DNA from: Aestuariivirga litoralis
Lineage (GTDB): Bacteria > Pseudomonadota > Alphaproteobacteria > Rhizobiales > Aestuariivirgaceae
Assembly (NCBI RefSeq): GCF_015714715.1
Contig: NZ_WAHS01000001.1
Coordinates: forward strand, 2,057,001 to 2,121,000
Direction of reading: 5' to 3'
Length of the DNA: 64,000 bases
Notes under the pieces: model-generated
The model's database searches: none
Told to the model about the DNA's origin: nothing
Seen by the model: the letters and a program-made list of their open reading frames with translations, nothing else
Made by a program: the position numbers and the translations under genes
Shown here: positions 18,183 to 26,971 of the stretch, piece after piece
Position numbering within the stretch: position 1 is the stretch's first letter
How the letters are laid out: the number at the start of each line of letters is the position of its first letter

Positions 18183-19763
18183 ATGGCCAATACAAATATG
18201 ACCGAGGACGAAAAAGTCCTTCATCAAATGGGCTATGCCCAGGAATTGACGCGCCGCATGGGCGCGTTCCAGAACTTCGCTATTTCCTTCGCCATCATCT
18301 GCATCGTCGCAGGCGGCATCACATCGTTCCCGGTGGCCTTGAGCTCCGGCGGCGGTGGCGCCATTGGCATCACCTGGGTCGTCGGCTCTGCCTTCGCCCT
18401 CGTCGTGGCTGCGGCCATGGGCCAGATCGCTTCATCCTACCCGACCGCCGGCGGCATCTATCACTGGTCGTCGATTTTCGGCAGCAAGGGTTATGGCTGG
18501 GCTGCGGCCTGGTTCAACCTGCTGGGCCTGATCTTCGTGGTCTCGTCAGTCAATATGGGCGTGTTCCTCCTGTTCCGTGATCTGTTCCTGGCGCAAGTCG
18601 TCGGCATGGACACGACGGCATGGGTGTCAACCGGTGAACTCAGCCAGGGCTGGTGGATCCAGTCGGCCTTCATCGCCGGCATCACCATCGCTCAAGCCAT
18701 CATCAATCATTACTTCCTGCGTTTGACGACGATCCTGACTGACTGGTCGGGCTATATCATCATGACCACGGCTCTCGTTCTGACCGCCGCCATGCTGATC
18801 TGGGCTCCGAGCCATGATTTCAGCCGCCTGTTCAAATTCGGCAACTTCACCGGCCCTGCTGGTGGCGATGTCTGGCCGGCAGCGACCATGGGCATGTATG
18901 TGTTCGCGTTGAGCTTCCTGCATGTGGTATACACGATCACCGGCTTTGACGCTTCGGCTCACACCTCGGAAGAAACCCGTGACGCGCAGAAGGAAGTGCC
19001 CAAGGGCATGATCCGCTCGGTGTGGTACTCGTTCCTGTTCGGCTACATCATGGTCTGCTCCTTCGTTCTGGCTTTGCCGGACGGCAAGGACGCATCCGGC
19101 AACATGGTTGACGGTGTGACCGCTGGTGCAGCCCAGGGCTGGAACGCCTTCAACTGGCTGATCGCACAAGTGCCGATGCCTTCGTTCCTGCGTTCGCTGA
19201 TCATCATTGGCATCGTGGTTTCGAACTTCCTCTGCGCCCTTGCCGGCCTCACCTCCACCTCGCGCATGATGTATGCCTTCGCGCGTGATGGCGGCCTGCC
19301 GGGTTCCAAGACGCTCAGCAAGGTCAACCCCAAGCTCAGCACCCCCGGTGCTGCGATCTGGGCTGGTGGTGTGCTTTCAGTGCTGGCAACGCTTTACGGC
19401 GGCGCCTTCCTGATCCTGTCCACCGGTTGCGCCGTGTTCCTTTATCTCTCCTACCTGATGCCGATTGCGGCCGCGATGCGCGCCGAAATCGCCGGCAACT
19501 GGAAGAACAAGGGACCGTTCAACCTCAAGGGTGCTTCGCTCCTCGTCGGTGCGCTGGCCGTTGTGGGTTGTGCCGTGCTGATCTTCGCTGGCGTGCAACC
19601 GCCGCAGGAAAAGGTGTTCTACCTGATCATCGGCATGATCGTGGTCATGCTGGTCGTGTGGTTCGCTGGTCTGCGCAACTCGTTCCAGGGCCCTCCGGTC
19701 GGCGACGAAATCAAGCGCCGCCAGGCTGCGATTGCCGCTGCCGAAAAGGCAATGGGCAAGTAA
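18183..19763 (+). CDS. APC superfamily amino acid/amine permease
   Basis: A 526-residue inner-membrane transporter with about twelve hydrophobic segments. The N-terminus LTRRMGAFQNFAISFAIICI and the following SSGGGGAIGITWVVG (the TM1 unwound region) are typical of the amino acid/choline family of APC permeases (GabP/BAT1-like). I chose ATG 18183 because a strong GGGGAGAG ribosome site lies 5 bp upstream and the upstream in-frame residues are not family-like. It is divergent from the MttB-family gene, which makes a methylated amine or amino acid a reasonable guess for the substrate. A bidirectional terminator follows. Confidence 0.88.
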   Translation: MANTNMTEDEKVLHQMGYAQELTRRMGAFQNFAISFAIICIVAGGITSFPVALSSGGGGAIGITWVVGSAFALVVAAAMGQIASSYPTAGGIYHWSSIFGSKGYGWAAAWFNLLGLIFVVSSVNMGVFLLFRDLFLAQVVGMDTTAWVSTGELSQGWWIQSAFIAGITIAQAIINHYFLRLTTILTDWSGYIIMTTALVLTAAMLIWAPSHDFSRLFKFGNFTGPAGGDVWPAATMGMYVFALSFLHVVYTITGFDASAHTSEETRDAQKEVPKGMIRSVWYSFLFGYIMVCSFVLALPDGKDASGNMVDGVTAGAAQGWNAFNWLIAQVPMPSFLRSLIIIGIVVSNFLCALAGLTSTSRMMYAFARDGGLPGSKTLSKVNPKLSTPGAAIWAGGVLSVLATLYGGAFLILSTGCAVFLYLSYLMPIAAAMRAEIAGNWKNKGPFNLKGASLLVGALAVVGCAVLIFAGVQPPQEKVFYLIIGMIVVMLVVWFAGLRNSFQGPPVGDEIKRRQAAIAAAEKAMGK

Positions 19764-19783
19764 GCCTCATCAAATCGAAATCG

Positions 19784-19811
19784 AAAAGGCGGGCCATGTG
19801 CCCGCCTTTTT
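19784..19811. terminator. Bidirectional intrinsic terminator
   Basis: AAAAGGCGGG (19784-19793) pairs perfectly with CCCGCCTTTT (19801-19810) around a 7-nt loop, with T residues on the plus strand and the A-run giving T residues on the minus strand. It serves the APC permease (plus), and its right edge touches the stop codon of the DUF817 gene (minus). Confidence 0.9.
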
Positions 19812-20670
19812 ATTTGTATGCTGCGGGGAGTGTCCTGGGCTTGTGGATCAGGTTCACCAGCACGAAGGAAATGATCATCAGCAGATACCAGGAGCCGAAT
19901 TTCTCCACCGAAACCATGCTCCACACGTGCCGCTGCTGCGGATAGAGCCAAACCTTCGACCAGGTGGCGAGGTTCTCTGCGATCCAGATGAACAACGCGA
20001 CAAGGATGAAACCCAAAATCATCGGCATTTGGTGGCGGAAGCGGAAGACGCGGTAATGCACGTGGCAGCGCCAGAACAGCAAAGCCGACGCTGCGAAGAG
20101 GACGTAGCGGAAATCCCAGATGTAGTGATGGCTGAAGAAGTTGATGTAGACGGCAACTGCCAGCGCAGCGCAGCCCCAGAAGCGCGGATAGCCGGTATAG
20201 TAGAAATCAAAAATCCGCGTGGCGCGGGCGATGTATGAACCCACAGCGGCATACATAAAGCCGGAGAACATCGGCACACCGCCAATGTGGAAGAGGCTGG
20301 CTTCCGGATAGGCCCAGGAGCCGTGGGCAGTTTTGAAAACCTCCATCACTGTGCCCACAATGTGGAAGGCCAAGATAACCAACGCCTCGGCAGGCTGTTC
20401 CAGCTTCAAGACGAGCATCAGGATTTGAATCAGCAGCGCCGCGCCGAACAGGAAATCGTAGCGCGTGATGGCCGCATGTTCCGGCCAGACGAAACCAGTG
20501 ATCAGCACGAGGCCGAGAAACAATCCACCAAAGAGGCAGGCCCAAGCTTGCTTCAAACCAAAGACGAGGAACTCGACCAGCTTGCCGGAAAGCCCGCTGT
20601 CCGGCAGTTGCAACAGCAAGCGGCGCGCGGCGGCATCGATCAGTTCTTCAACGGAGGTCAGGCGAGTCAT
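19810..20670 (-). CDS. DUF817 family membrane protein
   Basis: A 286-residue protein with about eight hydrophobic segments. Family-typical stretches are KTAHGSWAYPEASLFHIGGV and FMYAAVGSYIARATRIFDF in the middle, and an LYPQQRHVWSMVSVEKFGSW segment near the C-terminus. The family (alphaproteobacteria and some others) has no known function. The conserved histidine/tryptophan-rich loops suggest a membrane-embedded enzyme or cofactor binder, but this is inference. The gene is 41 bp downstream of the BKACE gene on the same strand and probably shares its transcript. Confidence 0.88.
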   Translation of the reverse strand: MTRLTSVEELIDAAARRLLLQLPDSGLSGKLVEFLVFGLKQAWACLFGGLFLGLVLITGFVWPEHAAITRYDFLFGAALLIQILMLVLKLEQPAEALVILAFHIVGTVMEVFKTAHGSWAYPEASLFHIGGVPMFSGFMYAAVGSYIARATRIFDFYYTGYPRFWGCAALAVAVYINFFSHHYIWDFRYVLFAASALLFWRCHVHYRVFRFRHQMPMILGFILVALFIWIAENLATWSKVWLYPQQRHVWSMVSVEKFGSWYLLMIISFVLVNLIHKPRTLPAAYK

Positions 20671-20711
20671 ATGCGGCGGCTAGGTTGCCGGGCCGTGTGG
20701 CTGAATTTGGG

Positions 20712-21452
20712 CTAGCCTAATTCGACCTGCTTGCGGTCCTTGTGGCGATAGATCGCAACTGCTTCAGCAACCAGCGCGGCATTGTGGGTGGCCTCGGTGC
20801 CATCCGGCAGCAACTTGCCATCCTCCAAGCCCACACGGGTCGAGAAACCGCGCGCGCAGGCTTCATCGACGAAGGGCCAGACGGTGGCATCAAATCCATG
20901 CAGCAGGATCGATTTGCGTAAGGGCCCGGCGTCAAGGACTGCTTCAGTGGCGCGGCAGACTTGAATAGCTTCTTCCAAATTCTGTTCGCCGATCTCGATC
21001 AGGAAACGTAAAATCTTGTGGGCTTGTGGATAGGCGAGCAGAAGCTTCGCATCAGCTGCGCTGGCCAGACCCGCTTCGATGCCCACGCCTTTTTCCAGCA
21101 GCAGATCCATCACCGCGAAGGCATCAGGTTCCGACAGGTTGACGGAGGCATAGTCCGGCACATCAGTCCACGCCGCGATCAAGGCGCGCGTGGCGGCCAC
21201 GTCGTTCTCGATCCAGGCACCGGTGGAAACGCCGAACAGCGTGCCGGGGCAGGCTTTGCGCAACAAGGCGGTGGTGGCGCTCACCGCTGCGAGACTTTCG
21301 CGGTCGGGCGCGCTGCGCGGGTGAAGATGAATCTCGCTGGCACCTGCTGCAAGGCAGGCCTGCACATCGCGCAGCATGGCCTCTGCGGTGAGTGGAAGAT
21401 GTGCGTGAAACTCTTGTGGCCGGGCGCCATTGATACAAGCTTGGATGATCAT
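20712..21452 (-). CDS. BKACE family beta-keto acid cleavage enzyme (3-keto-5-aminohexanoate cleavage-like)
   Basis: A 246-residue zinc enzyme of the BKACE (DUF849) family, which condenses a beta-keto acid with acetyl-CoA and cleaves it to acetoacetate and a CoA thioester. Zinc and substrate residues are visible in HAHLP, EIHLHPR and RVGLEDG. The protein is short compared with the usual 270-310 residues, lacking parts of the N-terminal loops. BKACE members include lysine-fermentation and dehydrocarnitine-cleavage enzymes. The nearby MttB-family gene and permease make a quaternary amine substrate worth testing, but the sequence does not prove it. Confidence 0.85.
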   Translation of the reverse strand: MIIQACINGARPQEFHAHLPLTAEAMLRDVQACLAAGASEIHLHPRSAPDRESLAAVSATTALLRKACPGTLFGVSTGAWIENDVAATRALIAAWTDVPDYASVNLSEPDAFAVMDLLLEKGVGIEAGLASAADAKLLLAYPQAHKILRFLIEIGEQNLEEAIQVCRATEAVLDAGPLRKSILLHGFDATVWPFVDEACARGFSTRVGLEDGKLLPDGTEATHNAALVAEAVAIYRHKDRKQVELG

Positions 21453-21787
21453 GATTTCCTCCGTGCCAACGTTAACGTCTCGTTAGTAAAAAATATCCGC
21501 GCTGGCCAAAATAATTCTTGAAAATGACACACGACTCCATCATATGCGCCCTGTCCAAAGTCGCACGTGCCGCAAGGTCTCCCCAAAGCAACGACGGTGA
21601 TGGTTTTTTGGTCTTCGTCTGGTGTCCAAAGCCGGGAACTCTGAGAGACAACACTTTCCTTGCCCCAAGCGCGATTGGGAACTCCCGATCAAGTTAAGGC
21701 GAAACAGTCAGTCTGCTGGCATGAGCCGTGTTTCCATCGCACGTCCATGAAAGCGGAAAGGCTGGAGCATCATTTCTTTTGGGAATT
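21453..21787 (+). ncRNA. Structured 5' leader of ornithine decarboxylase, candidate speF-type element
   Basis: A 335-bp gene-free stretch precedes the decarboxylase. It contains a small hairpin CCCAA/TTGGG (21664-21668 and 21675-21679) and a purine-rich segment CATGAAAGCGGAAAGGC near its 3' end. Alphaproteobacterial ornithine decarboxylase genes are known to carry a conserved RNA leader (Rfam family speF). Position, length and gene match that family. I could not score the covariance model, so the exact boundaries and class are inferred. Confidence 0.5.
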
Positions 21788-22930
21788 ATGACAATGGCCG
21801 CTACCCAACGCATCAAAGATTTCCTCCGAAGCGAAAAGCCGGAAGGCCCGTGCCTGATCGTTGACTTGAAAGTCATCGAAGACAATTTCCGCGCCTTTGA
21901 CAGCGCGATGCCCGGCACGCGTATTTTCTACGCCGTGAAGGCAAACCCTGCTCCCGAAATCCTCAAGCTGCTGAACAGCATGGGCTCGTGCTTTGACACC
22001 GCCTCGGTTGAAGAGATCAAGATGGCCCTGGCCGCTGGCGCCACGCCGGACCGCGTCTCCTTCGGCAACACCATCAAGAAGCAGCGCGACATTGCCACCG
22101 CACACATGCTGGGCATTTCGCTGTTCGCCGTCGACTCGGTTGAAGAAGTCGAAAAGGTGGCCGCTGCCGCTCCAGGTGCAAAAGTGTTCTGCCGCATCCT
22201 CACCGACGGTGCTGGTGCTGAATGGCCGCTGTCGCGCAAGTTCGGCTGCGATCCGGCGATGGCATCAGACGTGCTGCTGGCTGCCCACAAGCTGGGTCTC
22301 ACTGCATACGGCGTGTCGTTCCATGTCGGCTCGCAGCAGACCCGTTTGGGCGCCTGGGATACCGCTCTTGGTGAAGCCAAGGCGATCTTCGACACCATGC
22401 TTCAGCATGGCATCACGCTTCAGATGGTCAATCTGGGCGGCGGCTTCCCGACCAAATATCTCAAGTCGGTTCCCGGCACGCGCTCTTACGCCGATGCGAT
22501 CCATGAAGGGCTTGCCAAGCATTTCGGCAATGCCATTCCGGAAACCATCATCGAGCCGGGCCGCGGCATGGTCGGCAATGCCGGCGTGATCAAGTCGGAA
22601 GTGGTGCTGATCTCGAAGAAGCACGCCAATGACAATGTGCGCTGGGTCTATCTCGACATCGGCAAGTTTGGCGGCCTGGCTGAAACCATGGACGAAGCGA
22701 TCCGCTATCCGATCGTGACCGACAAGGACGATGCTGAAAAGGGCCTGTGCGTCATTGCCGGACCGACCTGCGATTCGGCTGACGTGCTGTATGAGAAGGT
22801 GCCTTATCCGCTGCCGCTTACTTTGAGCGTGGGCGATGAGGTGCTGATCGAAGCCACCGGCGCCTACACCACCACCTATTCGGCGGTGGCGTTCAACGGC
22901 TTCCCGCCGCTCAAGGCCTACGTCATCTAA
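21788..22930 (+). CDS. odc: Ornithine decarboxylase (fold III, type III PLP decarboxylase)
   Basis: A 380-residue PLP enzyme of the alanine racemase-like fold, making putrescine (or cadaverine from lysine in dual-specificity members). The PLP lysine is in FYAVKANPAPEIL. Other hallmarks are FCRILTDGAGAEWPLSRKFG, the glycine-rich NLGGGFPTK, IIEPGRGMVGNAG, and GPTCDSADVLYE with the active-site cysteine-aspartate pair. ATG 21788 is preferred; ATG 21794 is also possible. The long leader upstream suggests regulation at the RNA level. A GNAT gene follows, as in many rhizobia, hinting at polyamine acetylation. Confidence 0.93.
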   Translation: MTMAATQRIKDFLRSEKPEGPCLIVDLKVIEDNFRAFDSAMPGTRIFYAVKANPAPEILKLLNSMGSCFDTASVEEIKMALAAGATPDRVSFGNTIKKQRDIATAHMLGISLFAVDSVEEVEKVAAAAPGAKVFCRILTDGAGAEWPLSRKFGCDPAMASDVLLAAHKLGLTAYGVSFHVGSQQTRLGAWDTALGEAKAIFDTMLQHGITLQMVNLGGGFPTKYLKSVPGTRSYADAIHEGLAKHFGNAIPETIIEPGRGMVGNAGVIKSEVVLISKKHANDNVRWVYLDIGKFGGLAETMDEAIRYPIVTDKDDAEKGLCVIAGPTCDSADVLYEKVPYPLPLTLSVGDEVLIEATGAYTTTYSAVAFNGFPPLKAYVI

Positions 22931-22947
22931 TCCACTCACGCGGCAGA

Positions 22948-22966
22948 CCCCGGCTTAGGGCCGGGG
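22948..22966 (+). repeat. GC-rich hairpin without T-run between odc and GNAT gene
   Basis: CCCCGGC (22948-22954) pairs with GCCGGGG (22960-22966) around a 5-nt loop, 17 bp after the odc stop. There is no T-run, so it is unlikely to be a classic terminator. It may adjust downstream expression or protect the odc 3' end. Confidence 0.5.
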
Positions 22967-23003
22967 CGAAGCCATGGCTCAACTCATGTTTGGGAGACTT
23001 TCA

Positions 23004-23534
23004 ATGGTCGCCATTCGTGCTGAAATTTCATCTGACATTCCCGCCCGCGAGGCCCTTCTGAACAAGGGTTTCGGTGGTGCTGCCAAGCGCCTGCGCAAGA
23101 CGTCTGAAAAGCTGCGCCGCGAGCGCCTGCCGGCTGAAGGCCTGGCCTTCACCGCTGTCACCGCGCGCGGCCGCGTGGTGGGCACTGTGCGCCTGTGGAA
23201 CATCATTGCCGGTTCAGCTGGGCCTGCCCTTCTGCTTGGCCCGCTCGCCGTCGATGACAGCTTCCGAGGGAAGGGCCTGGGATCGGCTTTGATGGTGCAT
23301 GCCTTGAAAGCTGCGCGCGATCTGGGCCATGCCTCGGTGATTCTGGTGGGTGATGAAGCCTATTACCAGCGCTTCGGCTTTTCGGCCGAGCACACCAAAG
23401 GCCTGCATCTGCCCGGCCCGGTGGAACGCGAGCGTTTCCTGGGGCTGGAGTTGGAAGAAGAGGCTCTGGACGATGCCGAAGGCCTGATTGCGGCTTCGGG
23501 CCGGATGGTCGAAGGCGAGCGCAAAGCTGCCTAA
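23004..23534 (+). CDS. GNAT family N-acetyltransferase
   Basis: A 176-residue acetyltransferase. The GNAT acetyl-CoA motif is clear: LLGPLAVDDSFRGKGLGSAL, with the R-G-K-G-x-G/A turn, and a C-terminal YYQRFGFSAEHTKGL, typical of the YhbS-like subgroup. I chose ATG 23004 because GGGAG sits 7 bp upstream; a start 30 bp earlier is less family-like. It follows odc on the same strand with an intervening hairpin. Acetylation of polyamines or small amines is plausible from this context but unproven. Confidence 0.85.
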   Translation: MVAIRAEISSDIPAREALLNKGFGGAAKRLRKTSEKLRRERLPAEGLAFTAVTARGRVVGTVRLWNIIAGSAGPALLLGPLAVDDSFRGKGLGSALMVHALKAARDLGHASVILVGDEAYYQRFGFSAEHTKGLHLPGPVERERFLGLELEEEALDDAEGLIAASGRMVEGERKAA

Positions 23535-23624
23535 GGTAAAGTGTCCTCTCGCCGCAGACGGGAGAGGACAGACCTTCCCTCCGCCACAATTTCCCCTATA
23601 AGGGCCGGAAATTCCGAGGCTCAC

Positions 23625-24521
23625 ATGTCTGACTTTGATACGTCCGAAACCGCCCGCATCCTGTCTGAAGCTCTGCCTTTTTTGCAGCTTTATGATGACC
23701 AGGTGATTGTGGTGAAGTTCGGCGGGCATGCGATGGTGGACGAGAAACTCGCCCTGCAATTTGCTCGCGATATGGTGATGCTGAAAGTCTGCGGGCTGAA
23801 CCCTGTGGTGGTGCATGGCGGCGGGCCGCAGATCAACCGCATGCTGGACAAGCTGGCAGTGAAGCCGGAATTCCGCGAGGGCCTGCGCGTCACTGACGAT
23901 GCCACGATGGAAATCGTGGAAATGGTGCTCTCCGGCTCGATCAACAAATCAATCGTCGCGTCGATCCAGCAGGCTGGCGGCCGCGCTGTCGGCATTTCCG
24001 GCAAGGACGGCAATCTGCTGATCGCCGAACGCTATACCAAGGAAAAGAAAGATCCGGCCACCGGCGCCATCACGCGCGTTGATTTCGGCCAGGTAGGCGA
24101 GCCGTCGCGCGTCAATACCGAGATCATCCACACGATCATGAAGAGCGATGCGATCCCGGTGATCGCTCCCGTGGGCATTGGCTGGGATGGCGGCACCTAC
24201 AATGTGAATGCCGATACGGCGGCGGGGGCGATTGCGTCTGCACTGAGCGCCAAGCGTCTCTTGATGCTCACCGATGTGGCCGGCGTTCTCGACAAGCAGA
24301 AGCAGCTGATCCGAGAATTGCGACTTGCTGATGTGCAAGGCCTGATTGATGACGGCACGATCACCGCCGGCATGATCCCCAAGATCGAAAGTGCCGCTGA
24401 CGTGGTGAAATCCGGCGTCGAAGGTGTGATTATCCTCGATGGCCGCGTGCCGCATTCGGTGCTGCTGGAATTGCTCACGCCGCATGGTGTCGGCACCCGC
24501 GTTTCTCGCGATGGCGCATGA
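23625..24521 (+). CDS. argB: Acetylglutamate kinase ArgB
   Basis: ArgB phosphorylates N-acetylglutamate, the second step of arginine and ornithine synthesis in the cytosol. The 298-residue length is normal. Motifs are VVKFGGHAM (phosphate-binding), [14 protein letters not shown] (substrate loop), and [20 protein letters not shown] near the ATP site. Arginine-sensitive forms carry an extra N-terminal helix; the first 30 residues here ([20 protein letters not shown]) fit it. ATG 23625 matches family N-termini. It is close to odc, so ornithine supply and use sit together. It overlaps the nucleotidase gene by 4 bp. Confidence 0.96.
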   Translation: MSDFDTSETARILSEALPFLQLYDDQVIVVKFGGHAMVDEKLALQFARDMVMLKVCGLNPVVVHGGGPQINRMLDKLAVKPEFREGLRVTDDATMEIVEMVLSGSINKSIVASIQQAGGRAVGISGKDGNLLIAERYTKEKKDPATGAITRVDFGQVGEPSRVNTEIIHTIMKSDAIPVIAPVGIGWDGGTYNVNADTAAGAIASALSAKRLLMLTDVAGVLDKQKQLIRELRLADVQGLIDDGTITAGMIPKIESAADVVKSGVEGVIILDGRVPHSVLLELLTPHGVGTRVSRDGA

Positions 24522-25165
24522 GCAAGCTGGCTCACATCGATACGTGGATCTTTGATCTCGACAACACGCTCTATCCGCCATCCTGCAAATTGTTCGACCA
24601 GATCGCAGAGCGGATGAATGAATATATCATCGCCAATATGGGGCTTTCGCGCGAAGCGGCGATCAAGCTGCGCCATGTCTATTTCAAGAAATACGGCACC
24701 ACTTTGCGCGGCCTGATGCTGGAACATGGCTGGGAGCCGACGCCCTATCTCGAATATGTGCATGAGATTGATTATGACGCGGTGAAGTTTCATCCCGGCC
24801 TCAAGGCTGCGATTGAAAACCTGCCGGGCCGCAAGCTGGTGTTCACTGCGGGCACGCGCGCCCATGCGCGCAATGTGCTGAAGAATCTCGACTGCTCTGA
24901 TACCTTCGAGGATATTTTCGACATTCATGATGCGGGCTTTATTCCGAAGCCGAGCGCCGAGCCTTATGAGCTGTTCCTCACCCGCCACGGCATTACGCCG
25001 GAGCGATCGATCTTCTTTGAAGACATCGTGGAGAACCTCATCGTGCCGCGCGCCATGGGGATGAAAACCGTTCTGGTGGGCCGCCAAGATGAGGCTTTAC
25101 TGCCCGCCCATGTTGACTATGTTACCGCCGATCTTGCAGAATTTCTCAACGGAGCCCTGAAATGA
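24518..25165 (+). CDS. Pyrimidine 5'-nucleotidase-like HAD hydrolase
   Basis: A 215-residue HAD superfamily phosphatase, SDT1/Phm8-like subgroup. Motif I is [12 protein letters not shown] (nucleophile Asp), motif II is VFTAGTRAH, motif III lysine is in [12 protein letters not shown], and motif IV is [12 protein letters not shown]. The alpha-helical cap follows motif I, beginning [11 protein letters not shown]. The subgroup dephosphorylates pyrimidine nucleotides and related compounds. It overlaps argB upstream and dapD downstream by 4 bp each. This argB-nucleotidase-dapD order is frequent in alphaproteobacteria. Exact substrate unknown. Confidence 0.9.
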   Translation: MSKLAHIDTWIFDLDNTLYPPSCKLFDQIAERMNEYIIANMGLSREAAIKLRHVYFKKYGTTLRGLMLEHGWEPTPYLEYVHEIDYDAVKFHPGLKAAIENLPGRKLVFTAGTRAHARNVLKNLDCSDTFEDIFDIHDAGFIPKPSAEPYELFLTRHGITPERSIFFEDIVENLIVPRAMGMKTVLVGRQDEALLPAHVDYVTADLAEFLNGALK

Positions 25166-25998
25166 ACAACGCCCAGACCATCATCGAGCAAGCCTGGGAA
25201 GGCCGTGACAAGGTCAATCTGGAGACCAAGGGCGATGTGCGTGATGCGGTGGAATTCGCACTGGGCCAGCTCGACGCTGGCCGCCTGCGCGTGGCTTCGA
25301 AAGAGGGCAGCGAGTGGGTTGTGCATCAATGGCTGAAGAAGGCCGTGCTGCTGTCGTTCCGTTTGAACGACATGGAACTGATCAAGGGCGGCCCCGGCCA
25401 GAGCACTTGGTGGGACAAGGTGCCATCCAAGTTTGAAGGCTGGACCGAGAAGGAATTCAAGGCCGGCGGCTTCCGCGCCGTGCCGAATGCGGTGGTGCGC
25501 CGCTCGGCCTATATTGCGCCAGGTGCGATCCTGATGCCGTCCTTCGTCAATCTGGGTGCCTATGTCGATACGGCTACGATGGTCGATACCTGGGTGACGG
25601 TGGGCTCCTGTGCGCAGATCGGCAAGAATGTGCATCTCTCAGGCGGCGTTGGCATTGGCGGCGTGCTGGAACCGATGCAGGCTGGCCCCACGATTATTGA
25701 AGACAATTGCTTTATCGGCGCGCGCTCGGAAGTGGTCGAAGGTGTTGTTGTCGGTGAAGGCTCAGTCATTTCGATGGGCGTGTTCATCGGCCAATCCACC
25801 AAGATCGTCGACCGGACTACCGGCGAAGTTCACATGGGCAAAGTGCCGCCCTATTCCGTCGTCGTTTCCGGCTCGCTGCCGCAGAAGCCATTTGCAGATG
25901 GCTCGCCATCGCCTTCGCTCTATTGCGCGGTGATCGTGAAGCGTGTGGATGAAAAGACCCGCAGCAAGACCTCGATCAATGAATTGCTGCGTGACTGA
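25162..25998 (+). CDS. dapD: 2,3,4,5-tetrahydropyridine-2,6-dicarboxylate N-succinyltransferase DapD
   Basis: A 278-residue enzyme of the succinylase branch of lysine and diaminopimelate synthesis. After an N-terminal alpha domain, the left-handed beta-helix is visible as hexapeptide repeats around [20 protein letters not shown] and [18 protein letters not shown]. The C-terminal segment [17 protein letters not shown] is typical. It is translationally coupled to the HAD gene by a 4-bp overlap. dapE lies about 1 kb further on the same strand, separated by two DUF805 genes. Confidence 0.97.
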   Translation: MNNAQTIIEQAWEGRDKVNLETKGDVRDAVEFALGQLDAGRLRVASKEGSEWVVHQWLKKAVLLSFRLNDMELIKGGPGQSTWWDKVPSKFEGWTEKEFKAGGFRAVPNAVVRRSAYIAPGAILMPSFVNLGAYVDTATMVDTWVTVGSCAQIGKNVHLSGGVGIGGVLEPMQAGPTIIEDNCFIGARSEVVEGVVVGEGSVISMGVFIGQSTKIVDRTTGEVHMGKVPPYSVVVSGSLPQKPFADGSPSPSLYCAVIVKRVDEKTRSKTSINELLRD

Positions 25999-26011
25999 TC
26001 TCTGATCGCCA

Positions 26012-26422
26012 ATGGATTATCTCAATCATCTCTTTTTCAGCCTGAAAGGGCGCTTGCCCCGGTCCGGTTTCTGGGTTGGCAGCATTGCCATTCTGGTGAT
26101 GGAAACCCTGCTGGCGCTTTACCTGGCGCAGATGTTTGAAATTCCGATCATGGATATGGGCAAGCCCGGCCTGACGGATGAGCAGTTCATCGCAATCTAC
26201 GACAAGGTGGCCACGCTGGGCCTTCTGGTCAATGTGATATTCCTTTGGCCGTGGATCGCGGTGATCGGCAAGCGAGCTCATGACCGCAACAAATCGGCCT
26301 GGTGGGTGCTGCTGACCTATGTGCCCATCGTCGGCAATATCTGGTCGCTGGTGGAATTGGGGCTGGTGCGCGGTACCTCCGGCGTTAACCGCTTTGGCAA
26401 CGATCCGTTTACCAAACCTTAA
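26012..26422 (+). CDS. DUF805 family membrane protein
   Basis: A 136-residue inner-membrane protein with three or four hydrophobic segments. The DUF805 pattern is seen in LKGRLPRSGFWVGSIAILV at the start, KRAHDRNKSAWWVLL before the third helix, and a C-terminal GTSGVNRFGNDPF. The family (often called YhaH/YhaI type) has no settled function. It begins 13 bp after dapD, so it probably shares its transcript. A second DUF805 gene follows. Confidence 0.88.
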   Translation: MDYLNHLFFSLKGRLPRSGFWVGSIAILVMETLLALYLAQMFEIPIMDMGKPGLTDEQFIAIYDKVATLGLLVNVIFLWPWIAVIGKRAHDRNKSAWWVLLTYVPIVGNIWSLVELGLVRGTSGVNRFGNDPFTKP

Positions 26423-26489
26423 CCCCCTGTCATCTTTCCCAAGTTTTGTTATAAGGGCCCGTCGGGGTTTCAACAAAAAGGGAAAAATT

Positions 26490-26885
26490 ATGGATTGGAA
26501 ATATCTGCTCACCAGCTTTTCGGGGCGCGTAAATCGCAAGCCTTATTGGCTCGCTGCCATTGCCGTCGGTATCGTCGGCTCGGTTCTTGTCTGGATTCTC
26601 ATGGCCCTATTCGGCACCATGACCGTATCGACAGATCCTGCCGTGCCGCCGATGATGGGCTTCTCGCCGATCGGCTGGGTCCTTGCTGCCATCGTCTATA
26701 TCGCCTTGATCTGGGCCAGCCTGGCTTTGGCCATCAAGCGCCTGCATGACCGCAACCGTTCCGGCTGGTTCTACCTGCTGATGCTGGTGCCGCTGGTGAA
26801 CATCTGGGTTGCTATCGAAATCCTGTTCCTCAAGGGCACTGCCGGACCCAATCGCTTCGGCGAAGACCCGCTGGCTGGCCAGTAA
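26490..26885 (+). CDS. DUF805 family membrane protein (second copy)
   Basis: A 131-residue inner-membrane protein of the same family as its upstream neighbour, with SFSGRVNRKPYWLAAIAVG, KRLHDRNRSGWFYLLMLV and GTAGPNRFGEDPLAGQ. The two share layout and key motifs but are clearly diverged, so the duplication is old. I chose ATG 26490, preceded by an AAAAAGGGAAAAA purine-rich ribosome site; upstream in-frame codons overlap the first DUF805 gene and are not family-like. A hairpin separates it from dapE. Confidence 0.88.
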   Translation: MDWKYLLTSFSGRVNRKPYWLAAIAVGIVGSVLVWILMALFGTMTVSTDPAVPPMMGFSPIGWVLAAIVYIALIWASLALAIKRLHDRNRSGWFYLLMLVPLVNIWVAIEILFLKGTAGPNRFGEDPLAGQ

Positions 26886-26897
26886 CAGTTAAACTCA

Positions 26898-26931
26898 ACT
26901 GGGGTGCCAAGGCGTTGTCCGGCACCCCAGT
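26898..26931 (+). repeat. Perfect 11-bp hairpin before dapE
   Basis: ACTGGGGTGCC (26898-26908) pairs with GGCACCCCAGT (26921-26931) around a 12-nt loop. No T-run follows, so it may be an attenuator-like or processing stem, or the footprint of a regulator, between DUF805 and dapE. Confidence 0.6.
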
Positions 26932-26971
26932 ATAGGATTGAGCGCCCGCGTGGCGGCGCTATACTCATGCC

